DNA from: Pseudomonas haemolytica
GTDB lineage: Bacteria; Pseudomonadota; Gammaproteobacteria; Pseudomonadales; Pseudomonadaceae
Direction: 5' to 3'
DNA length: 64,000 nucleotides
Assembly: GCF_009659625.1 (NCBI RefSeq)
Contig: NZ_VOIW01000002.1
Location: forward strand, 434,001-498,000
Shown: piece by piece, positions 1 through 8,357 of the stretch
Position numbering within the stretch: position 1 is the stretch's first letter
Layout of the letters: the number at the start of each line of letters is the position of its first letter
Made by a program: the position numbers and the translations under genes
Notes under the pieces: model-generated
The model's database searches: none
Seen by the model: only the letters and a program-made list of their open reading frames with translations
What the model was told of the DNA's origin: nothing

Positions 1-28
1 AACCGGAGTAAACAGGAATGGACCCCAG

Positions 29-232
29 ATGAAATACCTAGCGATCCTCATAGCTTTTGCAACTCTCGGCGCTTGTTCGGCGTACAGCCCCGGACAAAGC
101 GACCCTGACATCAGGGTTGGCGGCTTCCAAATCAGCTGCGATGCAGTGCCGGCAAATCAGCCTGGCTGCTATTCGGCACCACCTTCTAAGAAACCTTCAG
201 AGAAAATCAACTTGCAGCCTGATAGAAGCTGA
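29..232 (+). CDS. Small predicted lipoprotein, 67 aa
   Basis: The N-terminus is a hydrophobic signal peptide ending in a lipobox (LGAC, Cys16), so the product is probably lipidated and anchored to an envelope membrane. The mature part is only about 50 residues, polar and proline-rich, with two more cysteines (near residues 37 and 47) that could form a disulfide. I recognise no domain. A purine-rich AGGAATGG stretch about 8 bases before the ATG can serve as ribosome binding site. It sits left of the island boundary, so it belongs to the neighbouring element or chromosome. Function unknown. Confidence 0.55.
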   Translation: MKYLAILIAFATLGACSAYSPGQSDPDIRVGGFQISCDAVPANQPGCYSAPPSKKPSEKINLQPDRS

Positions 233-267
233 CTCCATAGAGCCGAACTAAACGAGGCTTTCTCTAG

Positions 268-578
268 GAAATAAATAGCCCGCTCACCGACGCCATCAAG
301 AAATCCCTATCGATGCTTGGCTTCAGCGCCTACGAGATCGAACGCCTGGCCGAACTCAAACGGATCAAGTCCGACAGCGTGTCGCAGATCAGCGAATACT
401 GGCGCCGCAACATGGAAGCTGACAACAACAAGCGATCAAACGGCCGCTGTTCACCATTATTCTGGCAATGGGCAGTGGGCGGGCACACCTGTACAAGAAA
501 GCGGGAAAGGATGGACAGAAGATCGCAGGCCATGCGAGCGAGGGCATGACCAGAAACTACCAGCGAGACTACAAGTAA
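268..578 (+). pseudogene. Decayed phage integrase (C-terminal remnant) with an upstream ORF scrap
   Basis: From about 441 one frame reads as the end of a lambda-type tyrosine recombinase: a KKAGKDGQKIAGHASEGM block followed by TRNYQRDYK and a stop at 578. It carries the last catalytic His (AGHAS) and the Tyr (NYQ), but the HxxR box just upstream is garbled and no N-terminal domain is present. Upstream, 268-435 reads in another frame as a helical, charged fragment (AYEIERLAELKRIKS) that I cannot place. The change of frame shows the region is not a working gene. Integrases usually lie beside their att site, and this scrap ends about 120 bp before the island's att repeat, so it is probably the dead integrase of a left-hand neighbour. 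Confidence 0.6.
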
Positions 579-650
579 ATCAGATGGCCCGAGGCAATTA
601 CGGACCTAAATATCAGTGAAATCACCAGGTAGTTTTGCGCAGCCACAAAA

Positions 651-673
651 AAGCCGATCTACCTGATCGGCTT
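651..673. terminator. Hairpin terminator beside attL
   Basis: AAGCCGAT pairs with ATCGGCTT across a 7-base loop. A run of A lies on the left side, so it would act best on a minus-strand transcript. It separates the decayed integrase from the att repeat. Confidence 0.6.
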
Positions 674-698
674 AAGTGTCTGATTTTACTCAGGAATA

Positions 699-744
699 AT
701 GGTCGGGACGGAGTGATTCGAACACTCGACCCCTAGCACCCCAT
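699..744 (-). repeat. attL: 46-bp tRNA-Pro(GGG) 3' end
   Basis: This 46-bp segment is repeated exactly at 31688-31733. Read on the minus strand it is the 3' part of a tRNA: anticodon-loop bases ATGGGGT, a T-arm with stem GAGTG/CACTC and loop TTCGAAT, the acceptor strand CGTCCCG and a terminal ACCA. The GGG anticodon points to tRNA-Pro. The 5' half of the tRNA is absent here, so this is an attachment site rather than a working tRNA gene. It marks the left end of the BREX island. Confidence 0.85.
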
Positions 745-874
745 AAAGGTGAACCGTAATCCAAGCCAGTCTTAATAAATCCAACAAAATCACCTAAAGC
801 ACTGTATTCATTGGATCATTACAGTTTACACAGTCCAACCGCTTCCGATAGCATTCTACCAAAGCCAGCGAGAA

Positions 875-894
875 ACGGTGACCCAACGGTGACC
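875..894 (+). repeat. Paired ACGGTGACC repeats, probable integrase arm sites
   Basis: ACGGTGACC occurs at 875-883 and 886-894, an 11-bp period, just upstream of the integrase start. The same doublet with the same spacing is found at 31601-31620 inside the other end of the island. Matching short repeats inside both ends of an integrated element are what arm-type binding sites of a tyrosine integrase look like. The role is inferred. Confidence 0.5.
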
Positions 895-926
895 ATCTGG
901 AGCCTGGCCTTTCTGGGGAAGCGAAA

Positions 927-2258
927 GTGGCGACGATCACCGACAAACAGATGAACGCAAAACCAGCCAAACCTACCTGGCTGATCGAGGATGCTCCTCG
1001 CGGCTGCGGCCGATTCATGGCACGTCTTCGCCCAGATGGCGAGCGCCTGTTTTACTTCAGGTATACCGACACCAGCGGTGGAAGGGTGTTTCTGCCCATA
1101 GGTGCATATGACGCCACTGGCACTGATGGGCTTACCCTTAAGGAAGCAAGAACTAAAGCTGGAGAGTGGTCACGCCTCTACCAAAGTGGAACTCGCAACT
1201 TACGTGAACATCTGGATGCCGAGGAAGCTGCCCGTATCGCAGCCCGAGATGGTGAATTGGCACGACTCACCGCCGAGAAAGCAGAAGCCGAAGCCGAGCA
1301 AGCTCGCCAGGCGGCACGCAAGACTGTTACCGACCTATTCGAGCACTGGGCTAGGGTTGATCTCATCAACCGCAAGGACAAGGGTGCAGAGGCTCGTCGG
1401 ATGTTTGAAAAGGACGTTCTGCCCTTCTTGGGCGACTTGGCTGTCGCTGATGTGAAAAAGGGTCATATCACCGAGGTGACAGATGCCCTCCTCGCTCGCG
1501 GTGTAAACCGTATGGCCAAGATGGTTTTTTCGCTTATGCGCCAAATGTTCCGCTTTGCCGTAGACCGCGACCTGATCGAGCACGATCCCAGCGCCAGTAT
1601 TCGAAAAGCTAAGATAGGTGGCAAAGACACCGAGCGCGATCGAGTGCTGAGTGATGATGAAATCAAGCTGCTTGCTAAGAAAGCCCCTGATGCGGGGCTG
1701 CAGGTCACCACCGAAGCTGCAATCTGGATTGCCCTATCGACCTGCTGTCGAATTGGTGAGCTCCTGAGCGCACGATGGGAGCATATCGATCTAGAGCAAA
1801 GCACTTGGCTGATTCCGTCCGAACATAGTAAAAACGGTAAACCGCACAGCATCATCCTTTCAGACTTTGCCATTAGCCACTTCAAGCGCGTAAAGCAGAT
1901 TAATAGCCTGTCACCTTGGTGCTACCCGAACACCTACATAACTGACCACGTATGCCCTAAAACGGTAACCAAGCAGCTGGGCGATCGCCAGCGCCTTCCG
2001 GAACAAGGCTCCATGAGCCGACGTAGCGCAAAAGCCCAAGCACTATTGCTACCAGGCGGAAAGTGGACGCCTCACGACCTGCGGCGTACAGGCGCGACGA
2101 TTATGACTGCTATTGGCGTACTTCCTGAAGTGGCTGAACGTTGCCTCAACCACACAGAGGAAAACAAGGTAAAACGCACTTATCAGCGTCATAGCTATGC
2201 TAAAGAAATGGCGGAGGCTTGGGAGGTTCTCGGCAAACATTTATCCAGCCTGATATAG
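927..2258 (+). CDS. Tyrosine-recombinase integrase of the BREX island
   Basis: A 443-aa tyrosine recombinase that should cut and rejoin DNA at the tRNA-Pro att site to insert and excise the island. Residues ~20-110 form the arm-binding N-terminal domain of P4/CP4-type integrases, followed by a charged helical linker (~115-145), a SAM-like core-binding domain and a C-terminal catalytic domain. Catalytic residues seen are Arg in CCRIGELL (~274), the HDLRR box (~382), His in LNHTEE (~408) and the nucleophile Tyr in RTYQRH (~418). The start is GTG, chosen because GGGGAAG lies 6 bases before it. It reads away from attL, 180 bp from the att repeat, the standard place for an island integrase. Length and motifs look intact. 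Confidence 0.93.
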   Translation: MATITDKQMNAKPAKPTWLIEDAPRGCGRFMARLRPDGERLFYFRYTDTSGGRVFLPIGAYDATGTDGLTLKEARTKAGEWSRLYQSGTRNLREHLDAEEAARIAARDGELARLTAEKAEAEAEQARQAARKTVTDLFEHWARVDLINRKDKGAEARRMFEKDVLPFLGDLAVADVKKGHITEVTDALLARGVNRMAKMVFSLMRQMFRFAVDRDLIEHDPSASIRKAKIGGKDTERDRVLSDDEIKLLAKKAPDAGLQVTTEAAIWIALSTCCRIGELLSARWEHIDLEQSTWLIPSEHSKNGKPHSIILSDFAISHFKRVKQINSLSPWCYPNTYITDHVCPKTVTKQLGDRQRLPEQGSMSRRSAKAQALLLPGGKWTPHDLRRTGATIMTAIGVLPEVAERCLNHTEENKVKRTYQRHSYAKEMAEAWEVLGKHLSSLI

Positions 2259-2318
2259 ACAGCCACTCCAACAGCCCTGAGAAATGACTAGCACCGCTAA
2301 ACAAGGACACGATTAAAA

Positions 2319-3347
2319 ATGAAAAACAAAGGGCTTATTATATCAGCAACTGAATTTCTTGAGGAGCACAACATCTCCGAAAGTGAATTCAAAGACAGAA
2401 TTGAAAAGCTGCAGATCCCCCTTCTATGCCGCTGCCCAAGAACGGTTGCAGTTCATGTATCCGGCTCGGCTATCATTCTAAATGACAATGAGCCCAGAAC
2501 AGCAAAAAGCCTATCAAAGCAGCATAAAGGTACGCCTTTTTGCGCAGATCACGATTATCACTCAAAAGTAGATTTAGACATAAAGTTTCTTTCGATAAGC
2601 GCCACCGACTGGGAAAAAATAGTAAATTATGGCGAACTTTCAAAATGCGACTTCAATCTCTACGCTTTTCATGAAAGCGGAAAAGGCCTCGCGAAAGTAT
2701 CGGCACGCGAGCTGTTAAATACAAGCTTAAAGCCACTTCCAGCCCTGATAATAGACGCAGCTTTCTTTATCACCTCAAGAAATTCACCCGACAAACTGGA
2801 AGAAATAATAATTAGAGAAGCCGACGTAATCATGAGAACAGAGGATTCAAAAAGAATCCTAGAAACAAATACAGAAAACAACAAAGATAGCAAAAAATCC
2901 GAACAGCACTATTGGGAGTCCAACAAGCTTTTCGAATTAAATAGAACCGCTGAAAAATTCATTCCCGAGATAAATATCACCTCAGAAGATGAGCGAAAAG
3001 AGCTTATCGAAATGATAAAAAAACATCTAAAGGAAAAGTGCAACTACAAGGGGAAAGACTTACTCGAACAAGCCGCTTTCGCAATACTACCAAACGAGCA
3101 TTACCGTAAAATAAAATCAACAAAGATGCCAGCTGACAAAGCTTTAAGCCAATACCCAGAACACGCATCAACCGCACTAATTCTCATCAACGAAGCAGCA
3201 AAACACTTCTGGAACGCGAGTCAAGAAACAACTCAAAAAGTTCAAACTAAAAGAACAGTCATGAAAACAGAACTAGAAAGTTCAGACTGGGGATTCACGG
3301 CAAGGTTAGCTGGCGCTGCAGCTACCATCATCAACCTAAAAACCTAA
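2319..3347 (+). CDS. AT-rich hypothetical protein, 342 aa
   Basis: I do not recognise this protein. It is clearly richer in A and T than its neighbours, with AAA and ATA codons common, which suggests recent transfer from another source. The N-terminal ~100 residues carry several cysteines (CRCP near residue 37, CADHD near 75) that could bind metal. The middle (~185-230) is rich in Lys, Glu, Asn and Ser and looks flexible. The C-terminal ~120 residues are helical. There is no signal peptide and only a weak hydrophobic stretch at the end, so it is probably cytoplasmic. It starts 60 bp after the integrase, a spot that often holds cargo in Pseudomonas islands. Confidence 0.6.
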   Translation: MKNKGLIISATEFLEEHNISESEFKDRIEKLQIPLLCRCPRTVAVHVSGSAIILNDNEPRTAKSLSKQHKGTPFCADHDYHSKVDLDIKFLSISATDWEKIVNYGELSKCDFNLYAFHESGKGLAKVSARELLNTSLKPLPALIIDAAFFITSRNSPDKLEEIIIREADVIMRTEDSKRILETNTENNKDSKKSEQHYWESNKLFELNRTAEKFIPEINITSEDERKELIEMIKKHLKEKCNYKGKDLLEQAAFAILPNEHYRKIKSTKMPADKALSQYPEHASTALILINEAAKHFWNASQETTQKVQTKRTVMKTELESSDWGFTARLAGAAATIINLKT

Positions 3348-3369
3348 GACCAATAAGCCATAGGCGTGT

Positions 3370-4470
3370 CTAGCCGGCGATGCGAGGAACTGCCTGAGCA
3401 GGCCCGCGGGCCCTGGGGCGCCCTCTCTTCACAGACTTCAGCTTTGGCATATTTCCTCTGAAAAATGATCTACCACTTTCAGGGGATAGCCGTATCCAAT
3501 AGTCCACCTTGGTCAGGTAGGACGCCACCCTATTCTTCAAAGCACTTACCCTGTCCAACTGATTAAAACTGATCATGCCTATTCCAAGATATCTATATTT
3601 ATCCTTGACTGCATTACAATTAAAATAGCGTCCTGCTCCTGCCGTAATTGAGTCTCGCCAATACTCACCAACCATTCTAGCCAGAACCCCATCCTGACGA
3701 TGATTCGATCCATTATAGAAAAGTAACAAATGAAAGTGAAACCCCTTTAGCTGACCATACTCCAGCTTACAAGCAAAGCCTAACAACCCATCAACTGGAA
3801 TGCCCTTGTGTAGATCTTTCTGCATTTTTGCCCAATGTACCTTTACCTTTTCAACATCGCCATAAAAATCCTCACGACCACTTACAAAGCCTGACTGATA
3901 AGACAAATCAACACGCACAACAAGCATCCTAGAGTGCTTGGCAAAAAGAGCGTCTATATAACCTTCCAAGCTGTTAACTCGCTTAAAGGACGCTTTACGG
4001 AATCGTTTCAAAACGGCTTTAAAAGCATCACTAGTCAGCTCCAACCGCACAAACTCTACGAGATCATTCATTCTAACTAAAAAAGCCTCAGCGGCTCCAT
4101 TGCGTAAATCCCGCCAGGCTCTGAGCAAATGAAGTTCTTCGACTCGATCAACACATTTGAAAAAAACCTCCACATATGGGTTAACTTCATGAGAAGGAAA
4201 GTACGATTCAAACACCCCCTTCCTCCTCTTCAGTTTGTCAACAAAATAGCGACCAAGCCTCTCAGCCTTAACCTTCACCCCGTGACGTTGATGAGTATAA
4301 GAAGAGAACAAAAAGCCCTTACTATCAGTAAGCTCACACATTAATTTCTCAATAGAACGCAACTCCAACACCAAGCTTTCCTCTACCCTTAAAATAGGAA
4401 GCCCTCCGACTTCCTCAACCATTAGATCTAACGCCCCTCCATTATCAATCCAATCAACTTCATCTATCAC
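3370..4470 (-). CDS. YagK/YfjJ (inovirus Gp2-like) replication protein with HUH motif
   Basis: A 366-aa protein of the YagK/YfjJ C-terminal-domain family, related to inovirus Gp2. A GFHFHLLLFYNG segment (about residue 250) gives the two metal-binding histidines of an HUH endonuclease, and a later helix ASYLTKVDYWIR contains tyrosines placed to act as nucleophile. HUH enzymes nick one strand to start rolling-circle replication or transfer; applying that here is inference from the motif. The C-terminus is basic (KSVKRGRPRARGP), suited to DNA binding. It is the last gene of an alpA-DUF3987-yfjJ set on the minus strand, the same order as in E. coli CP4-57. A perfect 13-bp hairpin lies 20 bp before its start. 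Confidence 0.75.
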   Translation of the reverse strand: MIDEVDWIDNGGALDLMVEEVGGLPILRVEESLVLELRSIEKLMCELTDSKGFLFSSYTHQRHGVKVKAERLGRYFVDKLKRRKGVFESYFPSHEVNPYVEVFFKCVDRVEELHLLRAWRDLRNGAAEAFLVRMNDLVEFVRLELTSDAFKAVLKRFRKASFKRVNSLEGYIDALFAKHSRMLVVRVDLSYQSGFVSGREDFYGDVEKVKVHWAKMQKDLHKGIPVDGLLGFACKLEYGQLKGFHFHLLLFYNGSNHRQDGVLARMVGEYWRDSITAGAGRYFNCNAVKDKYRYLGIGMISFNQLDRVSALKNRVASYLTKVDYWIRLSPESGRSFFRGNMPKLKSVKRGRPRARGPAQAVPRIAG

Positions 4471-4490
4471 TCACTGATTCCTCAAGAAGC

Positions 4491-4522
4491 CAGCAGCATG
4501 GCTTTGGGGAGCCATGCTGCTG
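4491..4522. repeat. Perfect 13-bp stem hairpin before the HUH gene
   Basis: CAGCAGCATGGCT and AGCCATGCTGCTG form a perfect 13-bp stem with loop TTGGGG. It ends about 20 bp before the start codon of the HUH-motif gene and borders a G-poor, AT-rich stretch. There is no T-run in either direction, so it is not an ordinary terminator. It could be the nicking site of a rolling-circle origin or a translational control hairpin. Confidence 0.55.
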
Positions 4523-4797
4523 ACAAATGATCAGTTGACATCACCACCGCCAACTATTGCATCATCAACTTAATTGATCAATCAATCAAATATCAAACAA
4601 CTGATTTAATTAAACTTAACAACCACACTACAAACCTAACAACCTAATTAAATAGTAATACATAATCAAGCAATAACCACCTTGAACATGCTTCCTATCA
4701 AACCTAGACAAACAAACCAACACAACTCGTAAACACCTAACGCTAAATATCAAAAACAACTCAAAAAGTTAGTACCCCGAAAAGAGACTGGCATCAT
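4523..4797. other. AT-rich, G-poor noncoding stretch
   Basis: About 275 bp without a gene. The plus strand has very few G residues and is mostly A, C and T. It includes short tandem repeats of the type ATCAATCAATCAA near 4578 and several TTAATTAA-like runs. Easily melted DNA beside a hairpin and a nicking-type protein would suit a replication origin. I see no convincing promoter or small gene. Confidence 0.4.
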
Positions 4798-6255
4798 CTA
4801 CACACCACCCTGCCAAGGACAGAGATCAACATAAATAGTTTTGTCCCCAGGATAATTCAAAATCCGGATAGCACTGTTATTTACCAGTCGCAAAAGAACA
4901 TGCTCAAGAGCAGCTTTCTTTCTAAACTTCCCAGGCCCGCATTGCAAAATATAATTTTTTTTAACAAAACGCTTACCCACCTTACGAAAACTATCCAGCC
5001 AGCAATTTAATTCCTGCTCTTCATCGTTCTCTTTAGAGTTCTCCCCAAACAACTTTATAAAATCATTGGAGTACCATTTAGCAAGATCCGTTGCCGCCTG
5101 CAAGGTTGACATCGAAATATCACCCTCAAACCCTTCAAAACAATGAAGCAATGCAGCCAACCTAGAAATAACCTCAACTAACTTTGAACCATGATCACCT
5201 AGCCCATACAGTATTCCACCTGCACACATCCTTGACTCAATATCATTCGCAATCTCCACCCAAAGCCGAGCCGCTTCGGAGTCGAATCCGATCACTTCTT
5301 TTTCTTTTTTATTTCCTCTGAAACAAATAAGACCCATCTCAAGAAAGTGCTCCAACCGCGAAGCAAATTGTGTTTGATGATACCAGGACGGTACCTGAGT
5401 GCTTACATATCTAGTCCCCTGTGTTGAAGCCGGGCGACAGATTAGAAAGCGCGCCCACAAACCAGATCCCCTAGACACCCCGCCTTTATGAGCCATGTAC
5501 TTCGAAAATACGCTCTCCTGGACCATAAGAGAGACTGTCAGCCGTGCGCCAACAAGTTTAAAGCTTTCCGCCGTCTTACGATCAATTGTGATTGAGTCAC
5601 CACTCCAAATCGCATTTTGCTTTGAAAGGTCATTAAAGGCGCGCCCTTCTAAAACACCTCCACCTTCACTTGAAATCAAACCGGCCGCAGGTAAATTTTC
5701 GTACATCCCATGAAACAAAGCCTCAGAGGTTGAGTCCTCATACAGGATCTTAAATTCTTTTGGCTTAGCTGGAGCTTCTTTCTCTAAAGCCAATAGAACC
5801 TTCTCCTCTTCGTCAGCAGAAAGCCCTTTTGATGCTTTTTTCGTAATCGCTTTTAATACTCCGTTACGTCGAACCATCCAGGTATCGTACTTAACTTTCC
5901 ACACCGACTGACTCTCCTTCACCTCCTCGCCCTGTTTAGCCTGAAAGACCCTGATCGGCTTCAAAAAAACATTCTCAACCGTTGACTTCCTTTCACCCGA
6001 GTCAGCAATAGCCAGAAGCATCAGAGAGGTTGGAGCGACCTGGCCATTGGGTTTACGAACATCTACAAGGCCCTGCAAGACAACAGAGATTGCAGTTAGG
6101 GCCGCATTTTGAATCAATCCCCGCGGAGCCTGAATATTAGCTTGAGCCTCATTTATTGCAGCATCCAACAAGGGAAATTGTGACAAACTCGGATATGAAT
6201 CATCTCCGAAATTAGACTTTTTTGCATTTTGCTGCCTAAAAAAATTAAAATACAT
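4798..6255 (-). CDS. DUF3987 (YfjI-like) protein
   Basis: A 485-aa member of the DUF3987 family, to which E. coli YfjI of CP4-57 belongs. Members occur in satellite phages and islands beside AlpA and are often linked to primase or helicase proteins; their biochemistry is poorly known. A P-loop-like ADSGERKSTVENVFLKP segment (~85-100) suggests nucleotide binding, although the usual second Gly of GxxGxGK is missing. A charged helix with AITKKASKGLSADEEE follows (~136-155). It lies 30 bp downstream of alpA on the same strand, so it is probably controlled by the same promoter. Codon use is AT-leaning, like the rest of this module. Confidence 0.8.
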   Translation of the reverse strand: MYFNFFRQQNAKKSNFGDDSYPSLSQFPLLDAAINEAQANIQAPRGLIQNAALTAISVVLQGLVDVRKPNGQVAPTSLMLLAIADSGERKSTVENVFLKPIRVFQAKQGEEVKESQSVWKVKYDTWMVRRNGVLKAITKKASKGLSADEEEKVLLALEKEAPAKPKEFKILYEDSTSEALFHGMYENLPAAGLISSEGGGVLEGRAFNDLSKQNAIWSGDSITIDRKTAESFKLVGARLTVSLMVQESVFSKYMAHKGGVSRGSGLWARFLICRPASTQGTRYVSTQVPSWYHQTQFASRLEHFLEMGLICFRGNKKEKEVIGFDSEAARLWVEIANDIESRMCAGGILYGLGDHGSKLVEVISRLAALLHCFEGFEGDISMSTLQAATDLAKWYSNDFIKLFGENSKENDEEQELNCWLDSFRKVGKRFVKKNYILQCGPGKFRKKAALEHVLLRLVNNSAIRILNYPGDKTIYVDLCPWQGGV

Positions 6256-6285
6256 GGATCACCAAAAATATACAAAAAATCAATA

Positions 6286-6555
6286 TTAAACAGCCATTGC
6301 AGATATAATAGCCGCCATTGAGCCATGACTCTGCCTAGACAGCTTCACACACTCCTCCACCCACGAATTTATTTCGCTCTCAATCCAACGCACAGATGTT
6401 TTCCCAACACGTATCTGCTTTGGGAATTTCGCATCATAATGACAAGAGGCCACGTTTAGTTTGTTATAGATAGTTGACCTAGAAAGACCCGTACGTTTTA
6501 AAACATCTCTCAAGCGAAGCATAACCAACGCTTCTGATTTTTCATTAAACATCAT
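6286..6555 (-). CDS. alpA: AlpA-family DNA-binding regulator
   Basis: An 89-aa AlpA-type protein, a MerR-like winged helix family that activates excision or replication genes in P4-like elements. The helix-turn-helix is in LRDVLKRTGLSRSTIYNKL, followed by FPKQIRVGKTSVRW and an EINSWVEE helix, all classic AlpA signatures. I start it at the ATG at 6555 because AAAGGG lies about 5 bases before it; a longer reading from 6609 would add a run of hydrophobic residues unlike the family. It leads the alpA-DUF3987-HUH cluster. An inverted repeat about 65 bp upstream could be its operator. Confidence 0.88.
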   Translation of the reverse strand: MMFNEKSEALVMLRLRDVLKRTGLSRSTIYNKLNVASCHYDAKFPKQIRVGKTSVRWIESEINSWVEECVKLSRQSHGSMAAIISAMAV

Positions 6556-6620
6556 TGCACCCTTTAGGACTGGACGAGGCAATCCTATAAGCAGCAACTC
6601 AAATATCAAAGAACGTGAGC

Positions 6621-6640
6621 GTAACGCTTGCTAACGTTAC
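6621..6640. promoter_or_regulatory. Inverted repeat upstream of alpA
   Basis: GTAACG-N8-CGTTAC forms a perfect 6-bp dyad 66-85 bp before the alpA start. The spacing of half sites (14 bp centre to centre) is compatible with a dimeric repressor or AlpA itself. This is a candidate operator. Confidence 0.4.
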
Positions 6641-6929
6641 ACCTTAGAACATGCCACTTTGACAGCAATTCTGTCCCGCCCCCTCAAAATAGAATTTCTC
6701 TCCCCTTAGCCAGTACTATTCCAGCTATTAATAGCAAAAATAGCTGCCCCTAACGCCAAACCTCACATTCAGATACCGCCCACAACGTCCCTCGCGGGGA
6801 CGCTGTTTCGGCAAGCCTCATTCAAAAAAATCTCAGACCTATATCACCCAGATGAACGCTCAACGATGAGCGCGTCATTCAGCATTTCTGCGTGATACGT
6901 GGACTCAGTAAACAGAGAGGAATTCTTTT
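6641..6929. other. Divergent intergenic region with a GC hairpin
   Basis: No gene is seen between alpA and the next plus-strand gene. A hairpin CGTCCC/GGGACG with loop TCGCG sits at 6786-6802. An AGAGAGGAA ribosome binding site is present at the right end. Promoters for both directions should lie here, but none stands out clearly. Confidence 0.4.
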
Positions 6930-7259
6930 ATGTATACGCCTTGCCCAAGCTGCAACTCTGGACGTGTGGTTACTAAAAATGTGGGTAAACAAGCGGGTGG
7001 TTTGATTGGCGCAGCAGGAGGTGCGGCCAGTGGGGCCGCTGGAGCCCTGTCGGGAGCGGAAGCCGGGGCCGTATTAGGAGTGATCGGTGGGCCGGTCGGG
7101 ATCGCCATTGGCAGTATTGCCGGGGCTCTGCTCGGTGGATTGCTTGGGGGCGTTGCTGGCGGGATAGCCGGAGCCACGCTGGGTGAACAAATGGATGACA
7201 AGGTGCTGAACAACTATCAATGCCTGAACTGCGGTTACAGCTTCAGCGTCAACCACTAA
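6930..7259 (+). CDS. Zinc-ribbon glycine-zipper protein, 109 aa
   Basis: The protein begins with a CPSC pair (residues 5-8) and ends with a CLNC pair (~97-100), so the four cysteines can form one zinc ribbon joining the two ends. Between them (~20-85) runs a long Gly/Ala-rich segment with GxxxG spacing (GGLIGAAGGAASGAAGAL), typical of glycine-zipper helices that pack in or against membranes. No signal peptide is present. The start is supported by AGAGAGGAA about 9 bases before the ATG. It opens the cargo block of the island (DUF932, YqaJ, RadC). The function of this family is not known to me; a membrane or oligomeric role is inference. Confidence 0.75.
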   Translation: MYTPCPSCNSGRVVTKNVGKQAGGLIGAAGGAASGAAGALSGAEAGAVLGVIGGPVGIAIGSIAGALLGGLLGGVAGGIAGATLGEQMDDKVLNNYQCLNCGYSFSVNH

Positions 7260-7331
7260 GTCGTTGTAAACAGGCGTCGTGCCCCACTGGAACGGCGCCG
7301 CCCCCCCCTTTATTCGCAAGGAAAAACTCCC

Positions 7332-8300
7332 ATGGCGCACCTGATCGAACAAATGGCTTATGTAGGCGCAACTCCCTGGCATGGTCTGGGCAGTCGCCTT
7401 TCAGAGAAGCAACCGCTGGAAATCTGGCAACGCGAAGCCGGCATGGATTGGAAGATTCAAGAAAGCCCTGTTCACTTCAAGGCCGACAGCATCGGCCCAC
7501 TGGGTACCATCCACTCGTTCCCGGAACAAAAAGTGCTGTACCGCTCCGATACCAAGGCACCGCTCTCCGTCGTGTCCAACCGCTACCAAATCGTACAACC
7601 GCGTGAAGTCCTGGAATTCTATCGGGATCTCACCGAAGTTTCGGGCTACGAGCTGGAGACCGCTGGCGTGCTGAAGGGTGGCCGCAAGTTTTGGGCCTTG
7701 GCACGCACCGGTCAAACGACCGAGTTGAAGGGCAACGATCAGGTCAACGGCTATCTGTTATTGGCGACGTCCTGTGACGGAACACTGGCCACCACCGCCA
7801 CCCCGACCACGGTAAGAGTGGTCTGCAACAACACCCTGACCATCGCTCTTGATGGTACGACCCGTGCGATCAAAGTGCCTCATAACACCCGCTTTGATCC
7901 GCAGGTGGTGAAGAAGCAGTTAGGTATCGCCGTCTCGCAATGGGACGCCTTTATGCACCGGATGCGCATGCTGTCTGAACGCAAGGTTCAGTGGCATGAG
8001 GCCATGGGCTTTTTCATGAGCGTGCTGTGTGATGCCAGCCCGAACAGTCCGCTACCAGCAGTACTTCCCAACGAACGGGCGCTGCGCAAGGTGCAGAGCT
8101 TGTATGAAGGTCAGGGGCGCGGATCAACACTGGAGTCAGCTCAAGGAACTGCGTGGGGATTGCTCAACGCAGTAACGGAGTACGTCGATCACGAACGCAG
8201 GGCTCGTAGTAACGAGTACCGCATGGACTCTGCCTGGTTTGGTCAAGGTGCACAGATCAAGCAACGGGCGCTGGAGGCTGCGCTACAACTTGCAGCTTAG
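7332..8300 (+). CDS. DUF932 (phage/plasmid-like) protein
   Basis: A 322-aa member of the DUF932/phage-plasmid primase-associated family (TIGR03299 type), common on plasmids, phages and islands and of unknown biochemistry. The N-terminus MAHLIEQMAYVGATPWHGLG and the following LGSRL match the family opening; typical internal blocks are VSNRYQIVQPREVLEFYRDL and TPTTVRVVCNNTL. AAGGAAAAA lies about 8 bases before the start. It is followed by a hairpin terminator and then a YqaJ-type nuclease gene. These genes regularly travel together in Pseudomonas islands, which suggests a shared role in DNA maintenance of the element. Confidence 0.85.
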   Translation: MAHLIEQMAYVGATPWHGLGSRLSEKQPLEIWQREAGMDWKIQESPVHFKADSIGPLGTIHSFPEQKVLYRSDTKAPLSVVSNRYQIVQPREVLEFYRDLTEVSGYELETAGVLKGGRKFWALARTGQTTELKGNDQVNGYLLLATSCDGTLATTATPTTVRVVCNNTLTIALDGTTRAIKVPHNTRFDPQVVKKQLGIAVSQWDAFMHRMRMLSERKVQWHEAMGFFMSVLCDASPNSPLPAVLPNERALRKVQSLYEGQGRGSTLESAQGTAWGLLNAVTEYVDHERRARSNEYRMDSAWFGQGAQIKQRALEAALQLAA

Positions 8301-8357
8301 CCCCAGTTTTCGCTGTCTTCATCAACCTCACCACCTTCTCATTCTTCTCACTCCTTA

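Noticed and set aside
699..744. Intact tRNA gene
   Set aside because: Only the 3' half matches tRNA-Pro; the D-arm and 5' acceptor strand are missing at both copies.
1463..1885. 140-aa minus-strand open frame in the integrase
   Set aside because: Fully antisense to a well-supported integrase with all catalytic residues.
4523..4797. CRISPR-like or iteron array in the AT-rich stretch
   Set aside because: The repeats are only 4-5 bases long and lack the regular spacing of CRISPR; no cas genes are present in the window.
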